The translations under genes and the position numbers were made by a program. Source: CAZIGK01 sp964538615 (GTDB lineage: Bacteria; Pseudomonadota; Alphaproteobacteria; Rickettsiales; RI-342). From it: DNA of 64,000 bases. The notes under the pieces are model-generated. The model was given only the letters and a program-made list of their open reading frames with translations. It searched no databases and was not told where the DNA came from. The stretch covers positions 62,001 through 126,000 of the forward strand of contig CAZIGK010000005.1 of NCBI GenBank assembly GCA_964538615.1. The letters run 5' to 3'. Below, piece after piece: positions 62,202 to 64,000 of the stretch; within the stretch, counting starts at the first letter, position 1, and each line of letters begins with the position of its first letter.

Positions 62202-64000
62202 ATGTGCGGTATTGTCGGGATGATTGGGGCGCGGGATGTGGCCGGAGTGTTGCTGGATGCGCTGCGCAGGCTGGAATATCGGGGATATGATTCCGCGGGG
62301 ATCGCAACCCTGACACCGGACGGAGCCTTGGAGCGCAGGCGTGCAGAGGGCAAGCTTTCGGCGCTGGATGCGGTCTTGCATCACCAGCCGTTGGCCGGAC
62401 ATATTGGGATTGGTCATACCCGTTGGGCGACCCATGGCGCACCAAATACGGTCAATGCGCACCCGCATATGACGCAGCAGGTGGCGGTGGTGCATAATGG
62501 CATTATTGAAAACTTTGAAACGTTGCGGGCTGAAATGCAGGCGAAGGGGCATGTGTTTGAATCTGCCACGGATACGGAAGTGGTGCCGATTTTGCTGACC
62601 GATTATCTGGCGCAGGGCTTTGGTGAGGAAGAGGCATTTCGCAAAACGCTGGATCGGCTGGACGGGGCGTATGCGCTGGGTGTGGTGTTTCAGAGCCAGC
62701 CAAAGCGGTTGTTTGCAGCGCGCAGGGGTTCCCCGCTGGCGATTGGGGTTGGGCAGGGCGAAATGTATATTGCATCCGATGCGATTGCACTGGCGCCGGT
62801 GACCAACCGTATTTGTTATCTGGAAGAGGGGGATAGCGCCATTCTGACGGTGGATGGCTATCATGTGTTTGATAAAAAGCATCAGCCTGCGGAGCGGCCT
62901 GTCAGTTTGTCGTCGGTATCCGGAGCGCAGGTGGGGAAAGGCAACTACCGTCATTTTATGCTGAAGGAAATTCATGAACAGCCGATGGTTATGGGGGAGA
63001 CGCTTTCTGCCTATTACAATCCTGTAACGCAAGCGTTTGCCTTGCCAGCATTGCCGTTGGCGGCAACAGACATACAGCGGGTATTTATTATTGCCTGTGG
63101 AACATCTTATTACGCGGCGATGGTGGCGAAATACTGGATGGAGCAATGCCTGAAGCTGCCTGTGGAAGTGGATATTGCCTCTGAGTTTCGGTATCGGGAG
63201 CCGGTCTATACACCCGGAAGTGTGATGGTGGTGATTTCCCAGAGTGGAGAGACGGCGGATACGCTGGCGGCACTGCGGCATGCGAAAGCGGCTTCGGTGC
63301 CGGTTGTGGCGGTGGTGAATGTGCCGGAAAGCACGATGGCGCGGGAAGCCAATGCGGTGATGCGTACCTATGCCGGGCCGGAAATTGGGGTGGCTTCCAC
63401 CAAGGCATTTACTGCACAATTAATGACGCTGGCTTGCCTGACCATGGGATTGGCCGATGCCAGGGGCAGCCTGCCTCATGCGGAGCGGCAGGCGCGGGTG
63501 CATGCTTTGGCAGAGGTGCCTGCCAAGGCTTCCGAAATGCTGGATCGTCAGCAGGCGATTGAAGGCATTGCGCAGGAGCTGACCCATGCGCGGGATGTCT
63601 TGTATCTGGGGCGGGGAACAGCTTATCCATTAGCGATGGAAGGGGCGTTGAAGCTGAAGGAGATTTCCTACATCCATGCCGAAGGTTATGCGGCGGGTGA
63701 ATTGAAGCATGGCCCCATTGCGCTGATTGATGAAAACGTACCGGTGATTGTGGTGGCGCCGGATGATGGCTGGTTTGATAAAACCACCTCCAACCTGCAG
63801 GAGGTGGTGGCCAGAGGCGGAAAGGCCATTCTGCTTAGCAGCGCAGGCTCTATTGCCCGGATGCAGCCGTATTTGCATGCGTCTGTCACCCTGCCACGGA
63901 TTCACCCGTTTGCCGCCCCTATTTTATACGCCTTGCCCATTCAGTTGCTAGCCTATCATACGGCGGTGCAGAAGGGCACAGATGTAGATCAGCCACGGAA
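62202..64000 (+). CDS. glmS: Glutamine-fructose-6-phosphate aminotransferase (partial, 3' end outside window)
   Basis: First step of hexosamine synthesis. The start is MCGIVGMIG with Cys2 as glutaminase nucleophile; GHTRWATHGAPN and DTEVV follow, and the two SIS isomerase domains show IACGTSYYA, SQSGETADT and GRGTAYPLAMEGALKLKEIS. 599 complete codons lie inside, so only about the last dozen residues are missing. AAGGA is ~11 bases before the ATG. No glmS-type ribozyme is expected in this group, and none was noticed. Confidence 0.96.
   Translation, partial: MCGIVGMIGARDVAGVLLDALRRLEYRGYDSAGIATLTPDGALERRRAEGKLSALDAVLHHQPLAGHIGIGHTRWATHGAPNTVNAHPHMTQQVAVVHNGIIENFETLRAEMQAKGHVFESATDTEVVPILLTDYLAQGFGEEEAFRKTLDRLDGAYALGVVFQSQPKRLFAARRGSPLAIGVGQGEMYIASDAIALAPVTNRICYLEEGDSAILTVDGYHVFDKKHQPAERPVSLSSVSGAQVGKGNYRHFMLKEIHEQPMVMGETLSAYYNPVTQAFALPALPLAATDIQRVFIIACGTSYYAAMVAKYWMEQCLKLPVEVDIASEFRYREPVYTPGSVMVVISQSGETADTLAALRHAKAASVPVVAVVNVPESTMAREANAVMRTYAGPEIGVASTKAFTAQLMTLACLTMGLADARGSLPHAERQARVHALAEVPAKASEMLDRQQAIEGIAQELTHARDVLYLGRGTAYPLAMEGALKLKEISYIHAEGYAAGELKHGPIALIDENVPVIVVAPDDGWFDKTTSNLQEVVARGGKAILLSSAGSIARMQPYLHASVTLPRIHPFAAPILYALPIQLLAYHTAVQKGTDVDQPR

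Noticed and set aside
62178..63419. 413-aa open frame on the minus strand
   Set aside because: Antisense to glmS, with composition (His/Arg-rich, no family) typical of a shadow frame; glmS is unambiguous.
1..64000. Mobile elements, CRISPR arrays, tRNA and rRNA genes
   Set aside because: No direct-repeat/spacer pattern, no transposase or integrase frame, and no tRNA T-loop or rRNA sequence was found while reading the window. This is a by-eye search and cannot exclude a degenerate remnant.

Overview
The window reads as a chromosomal segment of an alphaproteobacterium. The evidence is gene content and order: the ribosomal block rpsF-rpsR-DUF2232-rplI, the divergent DUF2066-hdaA / purM-purN pair, TPR protein-bamB-der behind guaA, pal-cpoB-tilS-ftsH-glmM, mltG directly after the fabD-fabG-acpP-fabF genes, and a cpaBCDEF-tadBC type operon. 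Base composition is mid-range and coding density is high. The prepilin type and the OmpA-like lipoproteins would fit a deep-branching free-living or predatory alphaproteobacterium, but the lineage cannot be fixed from this window. I saw no insertion sequence, prophage, CRISPR array, tRNA or rRNA.

Layout. 1-6.1 kb: start of a class A penicillin-binding protein (minus, cut by the edge), an ABC exporter, glmU, thiD and hslU. 6.1-10.2 kb: a gene-free stretch with a likely small RNA and a strong terminator, a 619-aa protein of unknown function, pgk and a small unknown protein. 10.4-19.8 kb: cell envelope block pal, cpoB, tilS, ftsH, glmM, ybgC, tolQ, tolR, tolA; tolB is not present. 20-24 kb (minus): rpsF, rpsR, DUF2232, rplI, dnaB. 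24.3-29 kb: fabD, fabG, acpP, fabF, mltG. 29-34 kb (minus): DUF2066 protein, hdaA, a DASS-family anion transporter, folD and an orphan beta-helix-like repeat protein. 34.1-36.3 kb: purM, purN and, convergent, ndk. 36.4-41.2 kb: two tandem OmpA-type lipoproteins, a CobD/CbiB-like membrane protein, ExoD, an eight-cysteine secreted protein and mutT. 41.3-44.6 kb: an orphan prepilin, cutA, rpmB, kdsB and a histidine phosphatase. 44.6-49.8 kb (minus): guaA, TPR protein, bamB, der. 50-58.4 kb: a Tad/Flp-type operon cpaBCDEF-tadBC. 58.5-64 kb: aminopeptidase P (minus), a BMP-type binding protein coupled to a small SET-domain protein, and glmS running off the right edge.

How the genes fit together. 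Much of the window serves envelope construction. glmS, glmM and glmU are the complete three-gene route to UDP-GlcNAc. The PBP and MltG act on peptidoglycan strands. kdsB supplies the LPS inner core sugar. BamB assembles outer-membrane proteins. Tol-Pal and CpoB tie the outer membrane to division. The fab genes make acyl chains. Housekeeping replication and nucleotide genes (dnaB, hdaA, purM, purN, guaA, ndk, folD) are interspersed.

Most unusual items: a CpaB with a roughly 200-residue helical insertion in a Tad operon that lacks pilin and minor pilin genes; the split Tol-Pal cluster without tolB; a lipoprotein whose OmpA domain seems to have lost its peptidoglycan-binding residue; a 17-residue-period beta-solenoid-like orphan; and a CUCCC-rich small RNA candidate. 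None of these has been searched against databases here. By eye the plus strand is richer in G than C across the whole window, including under minus-strand genes, so the plus strand is probably the leading strand throughout.
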